From: an uncultured Bacilli bacterium
Lineage (GTDB): Bacteria > Bacillota_I > Bacilli_A > RF39 > UBA660
Direction of reading: 5' to 3'
Assembly: GCA_947629655.1 (NCBI GenBank)
Contig: CANREL010000006.1
Span: 1-64,000, forward strand
DNA: 64,000 bases
A program made the position numbers and the translations under genes. The notes beneath the pieces were generated by a model. It did no database searches. It was not told the origin of the DNA and was given only the letters and a program-made list of their open reading frames with translations. Position 1 is the first letter of the stretch. Every line of letters starts with the position of its first letter. Shown here in pieces: positions 28,548 through 38,586 of the stretch.

Positions 28548-28586
28548 ATTAAAAAAAAAGAAAAAGAAGCTATTCTACTTTTTCTT
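28548..28586 (-). terminator. terminator of the AMP-forming ligase gene
   Basis: AGAAAAAG and CTTTTTCT pair with an interrupted stem and are followed by nine T residues on the minus strand. Confidence 0.7.
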
Positions 28587-30431
28587 AATTTTTGATTTTT
28601 CTCTTTCATCTATAACTTTAGAATCATCATCAATGTAATTCAAAGCGTCACTCTCTAAAGTTCTAAAATCAATTTTATTAATTGTTGTAAGAGGTAAATC
28701 ATTTCTAATTATATACTTATATGGGATGTTAAATTCTGGTAATTTTGCACTGATAATATCATCAATATGCTTTGAATCAAATTTAGAATCTGATTTAAGA
28801 ACAATAAATGCTACAGGAACACTTTTTTCATCCTTATTTGGCATAGAAACAATGGCACAATTAGATATTGACTCATCTGTTAGTATTAAATCTTCTACAT
28901 TAGAAGGGAAAAGTTTATTACCATTTCTAACAATCATCCTTTTCATTCTTCCTTCAACAAATACATTACCATTCTCAGTTATTGTACCTACATCACCAGT
29001 ATGAACCCAGTATTTACCATCATCATGCAATCTAATGACATCTTTCGTTGCTTCGTCGTTATTATAATATTTTAACATCATAGTTGGTGTAGATATACAT
29101 ATTTCACCTTTCTCTCCATATCTTAATTCTTTTCCAGTATCAGGATCAAATATAGAAATATTATTTTTTACATAAGGAATTCCAACACTACCAACAACTT
29201 GGCTTTCTTCACTTGAGTAGCAAGCAGCCGCAGATACTTCAGTCATACCATATCCTTGTATTACATTATATTTGCAATTATGATGATGAAAAAAATCGTT
29301 TACCTTTTCTTCTAATTCTACAGATAATTTATCTCCACCAGAAATAGGTGACTTTAAGAAACTTAAATCTAAATTTTGAGTTAAATCACTATCAATGAAA
29401 AAATTCCATAAAATTGGCCCTGCTAAAACATGATTTGGTTTATGATCAACCATCAATTTTGGAAAATCTTTAGCATCAAAAGTTGGTATTAATGTAATAT
29501 CACATCCTAAGAAAAGAGGATCATGAATTGCATTTACTAAACAATAAGCAATAAATGGAGGAAGAAAGTTTAAAAAACTATCTCCTTTATCTATATTATA
29601 ACCAGAAATAACTTGAGTAACTGCCATTGTATTAAAATTATCATTTGTCAAAACAACACCTTTAGGATTTCCTGTAGTACCACCAGTATACAATATGGCT
29701 ACTGGCTTGTTAGTATAATATTTATCGTCTTCAAAATATTTTACATTTTTTCCTTCTTTTAAAAACTTACTCCAATAAACAAAATCATTATCATTTTCTG
29801 CTTTAAAATTGTTTTTAAACTTTGCAAGCATTCTTATTGGAAGTGGTAATGATTCTACTGGCGAAACAGATAAAATCTTTTTTACTTTTGTTTCTTTCTT
29901 TATTGAATCTAATATTGGATTACACATATCCAATGAAACTACATATTTAGATTCAGTATTATTTAAAATATCCCTTATTTGTTCACGCTTTAATCTAGGA
30001 TCAACAACATTTACAATAGCACCCAATCTATTCAATGCATAAAAACAATAAATAGCTTCTGGCGTATTAGGCATTAGCATTGTAACAATATCATTTGATT
30101 TAACTCCCATATTAACAAATCCTTTTGCTGCCTTCTCAATACTATCAAACAATTCTCCATAAGTAATTTTATTATTAAAATATCTCAATGCTACTGAAGA
30201 TAAATTTGACAAATTACTATCGTGAATTAAATCATAAATACTCTTATTAGGAATATCATATGTAATCGCTTCTTCAGGATAATACTTTAGCCAAGGCTTA
30301 TCCAAACTTGCATATCCTGTTGGTGGACCTTGTACTTTTCCTAAAGCCAAATCTCTTAAATACAAATCTCTTAATTTTTGCTCATTAATCGATAAATTTG
30401 CTACTTTCTTTCTATATTCTTCTAATTCCAT
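28575..30431 (-). CDS. AMP-forming acyl-CoA synthetase / ligase
   Basis: An acyl- or aryl-adenylating enzyme of the ANL superfamily (618 residues). The phosphate-binding loop LYTGGTTGNPKGVV is near 262-275, the YGMTE motif near 410, HTGD near 485, and the C-terminal catalytic lysine in TTINKIDF near 590. Such enzymes activate fatty or aromatic acids as acyl-AMP, then usually pass them to CoA. The substrate cannot be told from sequence. The start is set by GGGAGG. A promoter lies about 140 bases upstream. Confidence 0.88.
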   Translation of the reverse strand: MELEEYRKKVANLSINEQKLRDLYLRDLALGKVQGPPTGYASLDKPWLKYYPEEAITYDIPNKSIYDLIHDSNLSNLSSVALRYFNNKITYGELFDSIEKAAKGFVNMGVKSNDIVTMLMPNTPEAIYCFYALNRLGAIVNVVDPRLKREQIRDILNNTESKYVVSLDMCNPILDSIKKETKVKKILSVSPVESLPLPIRMLAKFKNNFKAENDNDFVYWSKFLKEGKNVKYFEDDKYYTNKPVAILYTGGTTGNPKGVVLTNDNFNTMAVTQVISGYNIDKGDSFLNFLPPFIAYCLVNAIHDPLFLGCDITLIPTFDAKDFPKLMVDHKPNHVLAGPILWNFFIDSDLTQNLDLSFLKSPISGGDKLSVELEEKVNDFFHHHNCKYNVIQGYGMTEVSAAACYSSEESQVVGSVGIPYVKNNISIFDPDTGKELRYGEKGEICISTPTMMLKYYNNDEATKDVIRLHDDGKYWVHTGDVGTITENGNVFVEGRMKRMIVRNGNKLFPSNVEDLILTDESISNCAIVSMPNKDEKSVPVAFIVLKSDSKFDSKHIDDIISAKLPEFNIPYKYIIRNDLPLTTINKIDFRTLESDALNYIDDDSKVIDEREKSKIKKK

Positions 30432-30569
30432 ATTTTTCCTCCCAAAACCACGTCATTATGTTAATAAAAAATAGAAATAGTGTTGTTGCAGCAAAAAAAT
30501 GTTTTTATAAGTGTTTGTTATCATCATTAATCAAACTATTTCCCTTTTTTTCTTTTTAACCATATCGCT

Positions 30570-30598
30570 AGTATACATTATTTTGTCAATTAATTCAA
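30570..30598 (-). promoter_or_regulatory. promoter for the AMP-forming ligase
   Basis: On the minus strand, -35 TTGAAT (30593-30598) and -10 TATACT (30570-30575) have 17-base spacing. Confidence 0.6.
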
Positions 30599-30616
30599 TA
30601 TAAACTTTATTTTCCA

Positions 30617-30643
30617 TAAAAAAACAGAGTTCAAGACTCTGTT
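30617..30643 (-). terminator. terminator of ftsE-ftsX-peptidase operon
   Basis: AACAGAGT and ACTCTGTT pair with a 6-base loop and are followed by seven T residues on the minus strand. Confidence 0.85.
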
Positions 30644-30655
30644 AATTATTTATCT

Positions 30656-31867
30656 CTATCTAGTTGTCCATCTATTATATAGACCAGATGGAAACTTAAT
30701 TAATCCTCTTGGTCCTTTATAACCACTGTTGTACTGCTTTTTAGCAAAAGATACGTATTTACTCCAAGTACTACAATTCTTATCACTAAGATTATACAAT
30801 CGACAAGGGAATATTTCCAAATGTAAATGTGGCCCAGTTGCATGACCAGTCATTCCCATATATCCAATCCATGTATTAGAAGTAACTTTCATACCTTCAT
30901 AAATAGCTGGATTGTATTTACTCATATGACAATAATTAGATGTATAATACTTTCCTGCTTTAGCATCATAGTGTTCAATAAGAACGACTAATGCACCATA
31001 AGTATCTTTATAAATAGATGTAATTGTTCCACTCGCAACAGCATAGATTTTTGTACTATAAGGATTTTGTCCATACATACTATTTCCTATGTCAACTGCT
31101 CTATGTAAACTACCACTACGTATTTTAAACTCACTAGTTATATAACCAGATGTCGTTGGTCTACGCCAAGTACCAGCACTTACAGTTGTAGCACAATCAA
31201 CACCAATTACATCATTATCTTTACAACCTAAATCTTTATATGTTTTTATCTGATCTTTATATATCTTAATTTGTTTACTAATAGTTACTCCTGACTCTGA
31301 TAATGAATCTTTATCTTCATTCAAAGAACTGACTAAACTCTCTAATCTTTCTTGTTTACTCTTTAGTTCTTTTTCTTTTTGATTAATTTCTTTTTCTCGC
31401 TCTTGACTCTTTTTAATCAAACCAGTCAATTCGTCAATAACTTCATTATTATAATCTGTCATCTGTTCAACAACTGACATACGATATATTAAATCTGTTA
31501 TATTTTCAGCTCCAAAAGCATATTCCAAATATAGATTTTCACCACTAGATAATTGAGCATATTCAATCAATTTCTTTATTTGTAATTCTTTTTTATTTAT
31601 TTCTTCTTTATAGAGAACGACATCTTCCTGTAATTGACCAATCTCAGCAGCCATACTAATCATTTCTTTTTTTATGTTATTTATTTCATTATTAGTACTA
31701 GTTATTTCTGATTGAGTCTTATTTATCTCAGCTTGATTCTTTTCATAATCAGCTATGTATTGATCAACTTTCTTTTGATATTCAGCTAAAGTTACTCCTT
31801 TAGTTGGCATTGGTATAAAACTTAAAAATATCGTAAAGATTAAAATTAAACTTATTAACTTTTTCAT
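30656..31867 (-). CDS. secreted M23 peptidase with coiled coil (EnvC/PcsB-like)
   Basis: A cell-wall hydrolase or hydrolase activator paired with FtsEX. It has an N-terminal signal peptide (about 1-24), a long coiled coil (about 25-215) and a C-terminal LytM/M23 domain (about 235-360) with the zinc ligands HRAVDIG and HLHLE, so it looks catalytically active rather than a degenerate EnvC. The coiled coil is where FtsX would bind. Length is 403 residues. It directly follows ftsX, with the ribosome site inside the ftsX stop region. The operon couples ATP hydrolysis to septal or peripheral peptidoglycan cutting. Confidence 0.93.
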   Translation of the reverse strand: MKKLISLILIFTIFLSFIPMPTKGVTLAEYQKKVDQYIADYEKNQAEINKTQSEITSTNNEINNIKKEMISMAAEIGQLQEDVVLYKEEINKKELQIKKLIEYAQLSSGENLYLEYAFGAENITDLIYRMSVVEQMTDYNNEVIDELTGLIKKSQEREKEINQKEKELKSKQERLESLVSSLNEDKDSLSESGVTISKQIKIYKDQIKTYKDLGCKDNDVIGVDCATTVSAGTWRRPTTSGYITSEFKIRSGSLHRAVDIGNSMYGQNPYSTKIYAVASGTITSIYKDTYGALVVLIEHYDAKAGKYYTSNYCHMSKYNPAIYEGMKVTSNTWIGYMGMTGHATGPHLHLEIFPCRLYNLSDKNCSTWSKYVSFAKKQYNSGYKGPRGLIKFPSGLYNRWTTR

Positions 31868-31868
31868 A

Positions 31869-32771
31869 TTATACCTTTAAATACTTTCTAACAGCTCTAC
31901 TACTACCAATCATACCAACTACCATACCAATTCCTAAAATGATCAAGGACACTAAATATACAAAAGGTTGTGGTTTAATGAGTTTGATCAAAGATGAGAA
32001 CAATACCCCATCAAAATATGTATATAAATATGTATATCCATATATTACTATCAATATAGGAACAATAGATCCAATCATACCAATGACCATTCCTTCAATG
32101 ACAAATGGATATTTTATTGAAAAGTTTGATGCTCCTACTAATCTCATTATAGATATTTCTCTCTTTCTTGAGAAAATAGTTAATTTAATAGTATTAACTA
32201 TTAAGAATACATTGACTAATATCAATGCTACAACGACTACAATAGTAACATTGCGCACTACTTTGAAAGCATCTAACATCTTTTCAACCATGCTTTCACC
32301 ATAATTAACAGTATATACTAAATCGATTTTTTTAATCTTCTTAACAGTATCTTTAATTTCTTCTAGATTAGTCACTTTAATTAAAAAACTATCTTTTAAT
32401 GGTGATTCATCTTCATCCCAATCTCCCATTATACTTTCAAAGACTTCAGATTCTTCCATGAACTCTTTCTTTTCCTGTTCCTTAGTCTTCAAAGTAATAG
32501 ATTCAATATTTTCTATTTTCCTTAAATCAGCATCTATTTGTTCCAAATCCAAGTCAGATGCTTTTGAATCAATAAATACTACTATAGTTACATCTTTTTT
32601 TATATTTTCAGTAAAATTATTAACATTCCATGAAGCAACTAAAGATATCGCTATAACTACTAAAGTAATACTTATACATGATACTGATGCTATTGATAAA
32701 GAAAAATTTCTAAAAACACTTTTAAAGGCATCTCTAATACCTCTAGACAACATTCTAATTAGCTTCATCAT
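31869..32771 (-). CDS. ftsX: cell division protein FtsX
   Basis: FtsX is the membrane half of the FtsEX complex, which activates wall hydrolases. The 300 residues show one N-terminal helix (about 22-42), a large extracellular loop (about 43-165) for hydrolase binding, and three C-terminal helices, the standard FtsX layout. The start at 32771 overlaps ftsE by 17 bases, following AAGGAAA; the longer reading frame has no ribosome site. The motif KREISIMRLVGAS precedes TM3, as in the family. Confidence 0.96.
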   Translation of the reverse strand: MMKLIRMLSRGIRDAFKSVFRNFSLSIASVSCISITLVVIAISLVASWNVNNFTENIKKDVTIVVFIDSKASDLDLEQIDADLRKIENIESITLKTKEQEKKEFMEESEVFESIMGDWDEDESPLKDSFLIKVTNLEEIKDTVKKIKKIDLVYTVNYGESMVEKMLDAFKVVRNVTIVVVVALILVNVFLIVNTIKLTIFSRKREISIMRLVGASNFSIKYPFVIEGMVIGMIGSIVPILIVIYGYTYLYTYFDGVLFSSLIKLIKPQPFVYLVSLIILGIGMVVGMIGSSRAVRKYLKV

Positions 32772-33453
32772 AATATTTTCCTTTCTCATAGTCTTTAATT
32801 AAATTACCATCACTTAGAACGATAACTCTCTTTTTCATCTTATTAACTATTTCTCTATCATGTGTAGCCATAATTATTGTTGTACCAATGGTTTTATTAA
32901 TACTTTCCAATAACTTAACAATTTCCATACTCATATCTGGATCCAAATTACCTGTAGGTTCATCACAAATTAAAAGTTTGGGATTATTTACAATAGCACG
33001 TGCTATCGCAACACGTTGTTGTTCTCCACCTGATAATTGATCAGGATAAGACCTCGTTTTTGATTTGAGACCAACGAGTTCGATTGCTTTTAAAGTCTTA
33101 ACTCTTATCTCAGATTTTTTAGCACCTATACACTCAAGGGCAAAAGCCACATTTTCATATACAGTTAGCTTGGGTAGTAACCTATAATCTTGAAACACAA
33201 TTCCAAGTTTACGGCGTAACTTATAAACTTTACTATCACGTAATTTAGCAACGTTTAATCCACCCAAAATTATCTCACCCGTATTAGGTTTAATCTCTCT
33301 ATACAACATCTTTATAAAAGTAGATTTTCCGCTTCCGCTCCCACCAATTACAAAGACAAAATCTCCTTTTTTAATTTTAATAGATAGATCGTGAATAGCA
33401 TTAACTCCATTCTTATACCTAACATTAACATTACTTATACTAATTAATTCCAT
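32755..33453 (-). CDS. ftsE: cell division ATPase FtsE
   Basis: FtsE is the ABC ATPase of FtsEX. The 232 residues contain Walker A GGSGSGKST near 37-45, the signature LSGGEQQRVAIARA near 138-151, Walker B LLICDEPTGNLDP near 157-169 and the switch histidine in MATHD. It is first in the ftsE-ftsX-peptidase operon and binds FtsX on the cytoplasmic side. Confidence 0.97.
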   Translation of the reverse strand: MELISISNVNVRYKNGVNAIHDLSIKIKKGDFVFVIGGSGSGKSTFIKMLYREIKPNTGEIILGGLNVAKLRDSKVYKLRRKLGIVFQDYRLLPKLTVYENVAFALECIGAKKSEIRVKTLKAIELVGLKSKTRSYPDQLSGGEQQRVAIARAIVNNPKLLICDEPTGNLDPDMSMEIVKLLESINKTIGTTIIMATHDREIVNKMKKRVIVLSDGNLIKDYEKGKYYDEAN

Positions 33454-33501
33454 TTTTCACCACCTATATTCTATTTGTTTTCATTATAACACACCTAAAA
33501 A

Positions 33502-34359
33502 CTAAAATCCACCTTCTAATTGATAGGAATCTGTTACCACAAAAAACACATCTTTATCTATTTTCTTAACGCCATCTACCAACTTGTAATAATCCCTAGT
33601 CGGAATTACTGTCATAATAGCTCTTCTCTCACCATTACCACTATTGTCATTGACATAGAAAATACTAGTACCATGTCCCAATTTTTTATTGATATATTCT
33701 TTTACTTTATCTTCTTTAGTAGTGATTATTAAAAACGACTTATTCGATGAAATACCTAATAAAATTCTATCAACGATTAAACTGCTTATGAATAATACTA
33801 CTATTCCTAAAAGAGCAGAAGATAATCCAAAAACAAACACTCCACAAATGAGTATGAAAGCATTTATTACAAAATTGACTTTCGCAATAGGAAATTTAAA
33901 TATTTTATTAATTATTTGACTGATTTGAATAATGCCACCCTGACTAAATCCAATTTTACATATCGTTCCAAGAACTACTCCTGATATGATACCAGCAAAT
34001 ATTCCAACTAATAACTTATCATCAGTTTGAAGATAACTAATAGTTGTTATTCCCGATGTAATTGATACAAAAAAAGGATAGATTAAAATTGCTACTATAG
34101 AACTGGATGACATTTCTATTCCCAATATCAAAAAACTGAATATTAAAACAATTGCTGAAAAAATTAATATGAAAATTGCTGGATCAATTCCAAAAACTTC
34201 TTGAACAATAATGGAAAGTCCATTAGTACCACCAGATACTATATTATTTGGATTTAAAAATAAATTGTAACTTATTGCTGAAACAAACATCATAACTACT
34301 AAAGTAATATATCTTAAAACATTTTTTAAAAAAGTCTTTTTCTCTTTTTTCTTTGACAT
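33502..34359 (-). CDS. YitT family membrane protein (second of two)
   Basis: A 285-residue protein with five or so transmembrane helices followed by a C-terminal DUF2179 domain (from about 210) ending YQLEGGF. The motif NPNNIVSGGTNGLSII is typical of the YitT family. Start at 34359, from GGGAGG. The family's function is not established. Its start lies just downstream of the stop of the neighbouring paralogue, so the pair is co-transcribed. Confidence 0.9.
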   Translation of the reverse strand: MSKKKEKKTFLKNVLRYITLVVMMFVSAISYNLFLNPNNIVSGGTNGLSIIVQEVFGIDPAIFILIFSAIVLIFSFLILGIEMSSSSIVAILIYPFFVSITSGITTISYLQTDDKLLVGIFAGIISGVVLGTICKIGFSQGGIIQISQIINKIFKFPIAKVNFVINAFILICGVFVFGLSSALLGIVVLFISSLIVDRILLGISSNKSFLIITTKEDKVKEYINKKLGHGTSIFYVNDNSGNGERRAIMTVIPTRDYYKLVDGVKKIDKDVFFVVTDSYQLEGGF

Positions 34360-34360
34360 A

Positions 34361-35194
34361 TTAAAATCCTCCCATAGTTTCATAAGTATTTGTTACTGAT
34401 AGAAAACATTCATTATCAATCTTCTTGATTTCATCATATACGATCTTATAATCTTTATTATGAACGACACAATATATTACATCTTTATTATCTTCAGTTA
34501 TGAGTGATACATTTTTTACAAAAGATAAACTATCTATATATTCTTTAACTAAATCAACATTTTTAGGCATTACTGATATCAATTTACAATCGGAAATACC
34601 AATGACAATTCTATCGCTGACATTGCTCATTATATAGAGAATAATTAGAGAGTACATCAACTTTTGAAATCCAAAGGAAACAGCTCCAATCAAGATTATT
34701 ATTCCTTCAACTATTACCATTAATTGACCAGTGCTCTTTCGAATATATTTATCTAATATCCAATAAATTATTTCTGTTCCACCAGTTGATAATCCAACTT
34801 TATATACCATTCCCAATCCAACTCCAACTATGAATGCACAATAAATGCCAGATAGTAACAAAGACAAATTTAAATCAAAATATTGTGATATTGGTAAAGT
34901 TAACTTTATGAATAATGGTAATAGAATAGATGAAGCAACCGAACTGTACATGCGATCTTTGTCGCAAAAAATAAACCCAATAATCGTTAAAAATATCGAA
35001 AGGATTAAAACTGTTAAAGAGGTATCAAAAGAAAACAATTTATATAAAATTATTGATATTCCACTAACTCCTCCAACGACAAAATCATTAGGTACCATAA
35101 ACATGTTAAACGCTAATGCATAAAGGAAAAGTCCAATACATAAAAAACTGTATTTATGAATAAACTTAATTATTTTCTTTCGTCTAAACTTCAT
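34361..35194 (-). CDS. YitT family membrane protein (first of two)
   Basis: A 277-residue paralogue of the next gene, with the matching motif VPNDFVVGGVSGISII near 31-46, five predicted helices and a DUF2179 tail ending YETMGGF. Both copies keep the same domain order, which points to tandem duplication or an obligate pair; they may form a heteromer, but this is inference. The ribosome site AGAGGAG overlaps the prfB stop region. Confidence 0.9.
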   Translation of the reverse strand: MKFRRKKIIKFIHKYSFLCIGLFLYALAFNMFMVPNDFVVGGVSGISIILYKLFSFDTSLTVLILSIFLTIIGFIFCDKDRMYSSVASSILLPLFIKLTLPISQYFDLNLSLLLSGIYCAFIVGVGLGMVYKVGLSTGGTEIIYWILDKYIRKSTGQLMVIVEGIIILIGAVSFGFQKLMYSLIILYIMSNVSDRIVIGISDCKLISVMPKNVDLVKEYIDSLSFVKNVSLITEDNKDVIYCVVHNKDYKIVYDEIKKIDNECFLSVTNTYETMGGF

Positions 35195-35195
35195 A

Positions 35196-36291
35196 TTATC
35201 TCCTCTTTAAATATGCATTTATGTACATATCGATATCTCCATCCAATATCTTATCAACATTACTACTTTCGACATTGGTACGATGATCTTTAATCATTGA
35301 ATATGGATGAAGAACATAACTTCTTATCTGTGAGCCAAATTCAATATTTTTTTGTTCACCTCTAACTTCCTGTAATTCATTATTCTGTTTTTCTATTTCT
35401 AATAACTTCAATTTACTCTTTAAAACCGTCATGGCTTCTTCTTTATTTTGAATTTGACTTCTTCCATTTTGACAAGTAACTACGATATTAGTAGGAATAT
35501 GAGTAATTCTAACAGCACTATCCGTAGTATTAACACCCTGTCCTCCATGACCACTTGATCGATACACATCTACTCTTATATCTTTTTCATCGATGACAAT
35601 ATCAATATTCTTCTTAATTTCTGGAATGACTTCAACTGATGCAAAAGAAGTATGCCTTTTATGATTAGTATCAAATGGTGATAATCTGACTAAGCGATGA
35701 ACACCTTTTTCACCCTTTAGATAACCATAAGCATTTAATCCCTTAATACTCATCGTCACACTCTTTATTCCAGTTTCTTCACCAGCTAAATAATCAATGA
35801 CTTCAACTTTATAATTATGTCTTTCACACCATCTCGTATACATTCTATAAAGCATATTAGCCCAATCACAAGCTTCCGTACCTCCAGCCCCAGAATGAAC
35901 TTCTAAAATGCAATTAGAATCATCATATTCTCCATCTAATAATAATTGAACTTCTAATTCATCAATCTTATCTGCATAGGAAGATATATCATTATTTAAT
36001 AATTCTCTAATTTCTGAATTATCTTCTTCTCTTAACATATCAACCATCTCTAATGATGAACAAACAGAATCTTTCAAAGCTTTTATTTCGGAAACTTTAC
36101 TCTTTAAATCATTCAATTTAGATATAACTTCATCAGCATGATCTTTATCATTCCAAAAATCAACTTGATTCATCTCTTTTTCTAAAGATTTAATCTCATC
36201 ATTTTTAGAATCTATGTCAAAGAGACCTCCATAAATCATTTATTTTATCTAAATAATTATTTAAACTTCTATTCATTTCATTTATATCCAT
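35196..36291 (-). CDS. prfB: peptide chain release factor 2, programmed +1 frameshift
   Basis: RF2 releases peptides at UGA and UAA codons. The gene is split by the classical autoregulatory frameshift: frame 0 starts at ATG 36291 and reaches CTT TGA after 24 codons (TGA at 36217-36219); ribosomes slip +1 on CTTT to continue with GAC at 36216-36218, giving 364 residues. The slip site is preceded by the stimulatory GGAGGT two bases upstream. The anticodon-like SPF motif (RLSPFDTNHKRH) and catalytic GGQ (GHGGQGVN) are present. UGA is therefore a stop in this organism, unlike in Mycoplasma. Confidence 0.96.
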
Positions 36292-36315
36292 ATAATCATC
36301 CCCATAATAATTATA

Positions 36316-36352
36316 ACATTAAAAAGAAACTATACCTTGATAGTTTCCTTTT
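36316..36352 (-). terminator. terminator of the ClpC-like gene
   Basis: GAAACTAT and ATAGTTTC pair with a 6-base loop and are followed by five T residues on the minus strand. Confidence 0.8.
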
Positions 36353-38492
36353 TTTCATTGAAATTACCTAAATTTGACATTTCTTTTCTAATAAAAAACT
36401 CAATATTTGATAAATTATCCCTATCAACCATTATTTTATCAAAGATCTTAGTAATTACTTCATTAGAAAAAGTATAATTATTTCTTATAAAAATATTCTT
36501 TATTCTTTTCTTTAACTTATTAGGAGATATGTCATCTATATCAATAATTTCATCATCTTTTATACCATTATTATTAAAACCAATTTTTTCATTTAATAAA
36601 AGATTATATATGAAAAGAGTATTAGAAAAATCTATTTTCTCATCATCACGACTTATATAATAACCATATCTATTTATCTTATCAAAAAAGTCTTTTATGC
36701 TGTAATCAGCATTATTGATATTAGTTATTACTACTATTGAAAAAGAATTGTTTTTAATCTTCTCAATAAAACTACTATTTTTATTATAGATATCATTACT
36801 CTTCAACAAATCATCAACATTTCTAAAATTATCGATATCGATATGAATCAAATTACTCTTTGGGAAAAAGATATTTATATATTCATCAATAAAATAGTCA
36901 TTTAAACCATATTTATTAGATCTTACATAAAGAGTATTAGTAAATGAATTATTGACTAAACTGGAATATATATCCGTAGTAAAGGAAATTATTTTTTTCG
37001 TCAACTCATTAGAAAATATCGAATTACTCATATATTTATTAATCTTTTTCAAGATCTTATTTCTATCATTATTAATCGTATGAAAAGGAATGTTTGTCTT
37101 TCTTTCCATCACTTTTAATAACGCACTTTCTTTAACCTCAACTATTTTGCGATTACTAAATATATTTCTTTTAATCTTTCCCATTTTATTTTGAATACTT
37201 TTTTCATCATGACTATATTTTATAGCTTCTTTATAATCACCATCAATAATAGATTTATTCTTAAGTTTTATTATTTTATTCATCTCTTTATCCAAATTGA
37301 TCATTGAACTGTATTCTTTATTATAAACTATTGAAGATAAGACACATACTTCATCTAATATATCAATAGCTTTATCGGGAAATTTTCTATTTTTTACATA
37401 TTTATCAGCATAATATATTATTTTATCTATCAATTGATCAGATATCTTAACATTGTGAAAATCTTCATAAGAATCTCTTATTCCCAACAAAATATTTCTT
37501 ACTTTTTGAGTGTTAGGCTCATCAATATTAACAACTTGAAATCTTCGACTCAAAGCTTTATCATTAGCAAAATAATTATTGTATTCATCATTAGTAGTCG
37601 CACCAATTATTTTTATATTTCCTCTTGCCAAATATGGTTTTAAAATATTGGAAGCATCTATAGCTCCATCAGCACCACCAGCACCAACAAGTGTATGAAT
37701 TTCATCGATGAAAAGAATGATATCATCACTATTTTCTACTTCTTCTATCAACTTATTAATCTTATCTTCAAATTCTCCGCGATACTTAGTTCCCGCAACT
37801 AGAGAAGCCATAGCAATCGAATATATTTTTTTATTTCGCAATTGATATGGAACATCATGATTATTTATTCGTCTTGCCAATTCTTCAACAATAGCTGTTT
37901 TTCCAACTCCAGCATCACCTATTAAAATAGGATTATTCTTATTTTTACAACAGAGAACTTCAATGATCATATCAATTTCTTCTTCTCTTTCTAAAACTAC
38001 TTCTTTACTATTTGAAAACTTTTCATTTAAATTGACTCCTAATTCATTTATAATTCCCTTCTTGTAATTCTTTTTCTTACTCGATACATTTAAACTCTTG
38101 TATAACTTTTTAATATCAATATCCATTTTTTTTAAAATTAATAGAGCTTTAGAATTGACATGATTCAATATTTCTACAATTATTTCACTACAAGTTACAT
38201 CACTATTCTTCTTATTGCGATTACTCGATAAATCATTGAATATATCATTCATAAGTGGTGTAAAAATGTAATAATTAGATTTATTAGAAAGCTCCTTTTT
38301 CTTAAAAAAACTTATAAATTTATCATAAAAAATATCATTATCATTTAATACTTTAACAATATTACTATTATTCATAGATAGAGCTGCTAAAAAGACGTGT
38401 TCAGTTCCAATAAAAGCATCATTTAACTTATTTTTTTCTTTTAAAGACAATAACAACAATTTCTGTGCTTCATCACTAAATTTAAAAAACAT
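36330..38492 (-). CDS. ClpC-like AAA+ protein with degenerate second ATPase domain
   Basis: A 720-residue Clp/Hsp100 relative; start at 38492 from AAAGGGG. Residues 1-140 are a Clp N-domain (begins FKFSDEAQ). The first AAA+ module is complete: Walker A GDAGVGKT (192-199), Walker B IILFIDE (258-264), sensor GATT (297-300). A short ClpC-like M-domain follows (about 400-440). The second AAA+ module (about 470-720) has lost Walker A and the Walker B acidic pair (reads VVITNINNAD where ClpC has a DE), so it should not hydrolyse ATP. An IGF tripeptide (637-639) remains where Hsp100 unfoldases dock ClpP. No clpP lies in this window. Confidence 0.9.
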   Translation of the reverse strand: MFFKFSDEAQKLLLLSLKEKNKLNDAFIGTEHVFLAALSMNNSNIVKVLNDNDIFYDKFISFFKKKELSNKSNYYIFTPLMNDIFNDLSSNRNKKNSDVTCSEIIVEILNHVNSKALLILKKMDIDIKKLYKSLNVSSKKKNYKKGIINELGVNLNEKFSNSKEVVLEREEEIDMIIEVLCCKNKNNPILIGDAGVGKTAIVEELARRINNHDVPYQLRNKKIYSIAMASLVAGTKYRGEFEDKINKLIEEVENSDDIILFIDEIHTLVGAGGADGAIDASNILKPYLARGNIKIIGATTNDEYNNYFANDKALSRRFQVVNIDEPNTQKVRNILLGIRDSYEDFHNVKISDQLIDKIIYYADKYVKNRKFPDKAIDILDEVCVLSSIVYNKEYSSMINLDKEMNKIIKLKNKSIIDGDYKEAIKYSHDEKSIQNKMGKIKRNIFSNRKIVEVKESALLKVMERKTNIPFHTINNDRNKILKKINKYMSNSIFSNELTKKIISFTTDIYSSLVNNSFTNTLYVRSNKYGLNDYFIDEYINIFFPKSNLIHIDIDNFRNVDDLLKSNDIYNKNSSFIEKIKNNSFSIVVITNINNADYSIKDFFDKINRYGYYISRDDEKIDFSNTLFIYNLLLNEKIGFNNNGIKDDEIIDIDDISPNKLKKRIKNIFIRNNYTFSNEVITKIFDKIMVDRDNLSNIEFFIRKEMSNLGNFNEKKETIKV

Positions 38493-38513
38493 TAAAACAA
38501 CCCCTTTCAAATA

Positions 38514-38543
38514 ATTCTATGAATATGATGATGTATTTTTCAA
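38514..38543 (-). promoter_or_regulatory. promoter for the ClpC-like gene
   Basis: On the minus strand, -35 TTGAAA (38538-38543) and -10 TAGAAT (38514-38519) are separated by 18 bases, about 22 bases before the start codon. No CtsR-type direct repeat is visible. Confidence 0.55.
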
Positions 38544-38551
38544 AAATATAT

Positions 38552-38586
38552 ACAAAAAAAAGAACTTTGAATTCAAAGTTCTTTTA
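38552..38586 (-). terminator. terminator of the YfcC-like carrier gene
   Basis: A perfect palindrome AGAACTTTGAATTCAAAGTTCT is followed by eight T residues on the minus strand. Confidence 0.85.

Larger units (their letters stand above)
30432..30655 (-). other. intergenic region before the ligase gene
   Basis: This 224-base gap holds the ligase promoter (30570-30598), a long AT-rich leader without clear structure, and the terminator of the M23 peptidase gene. No ORF with a ribosome site is present. Confidence 0.6.
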
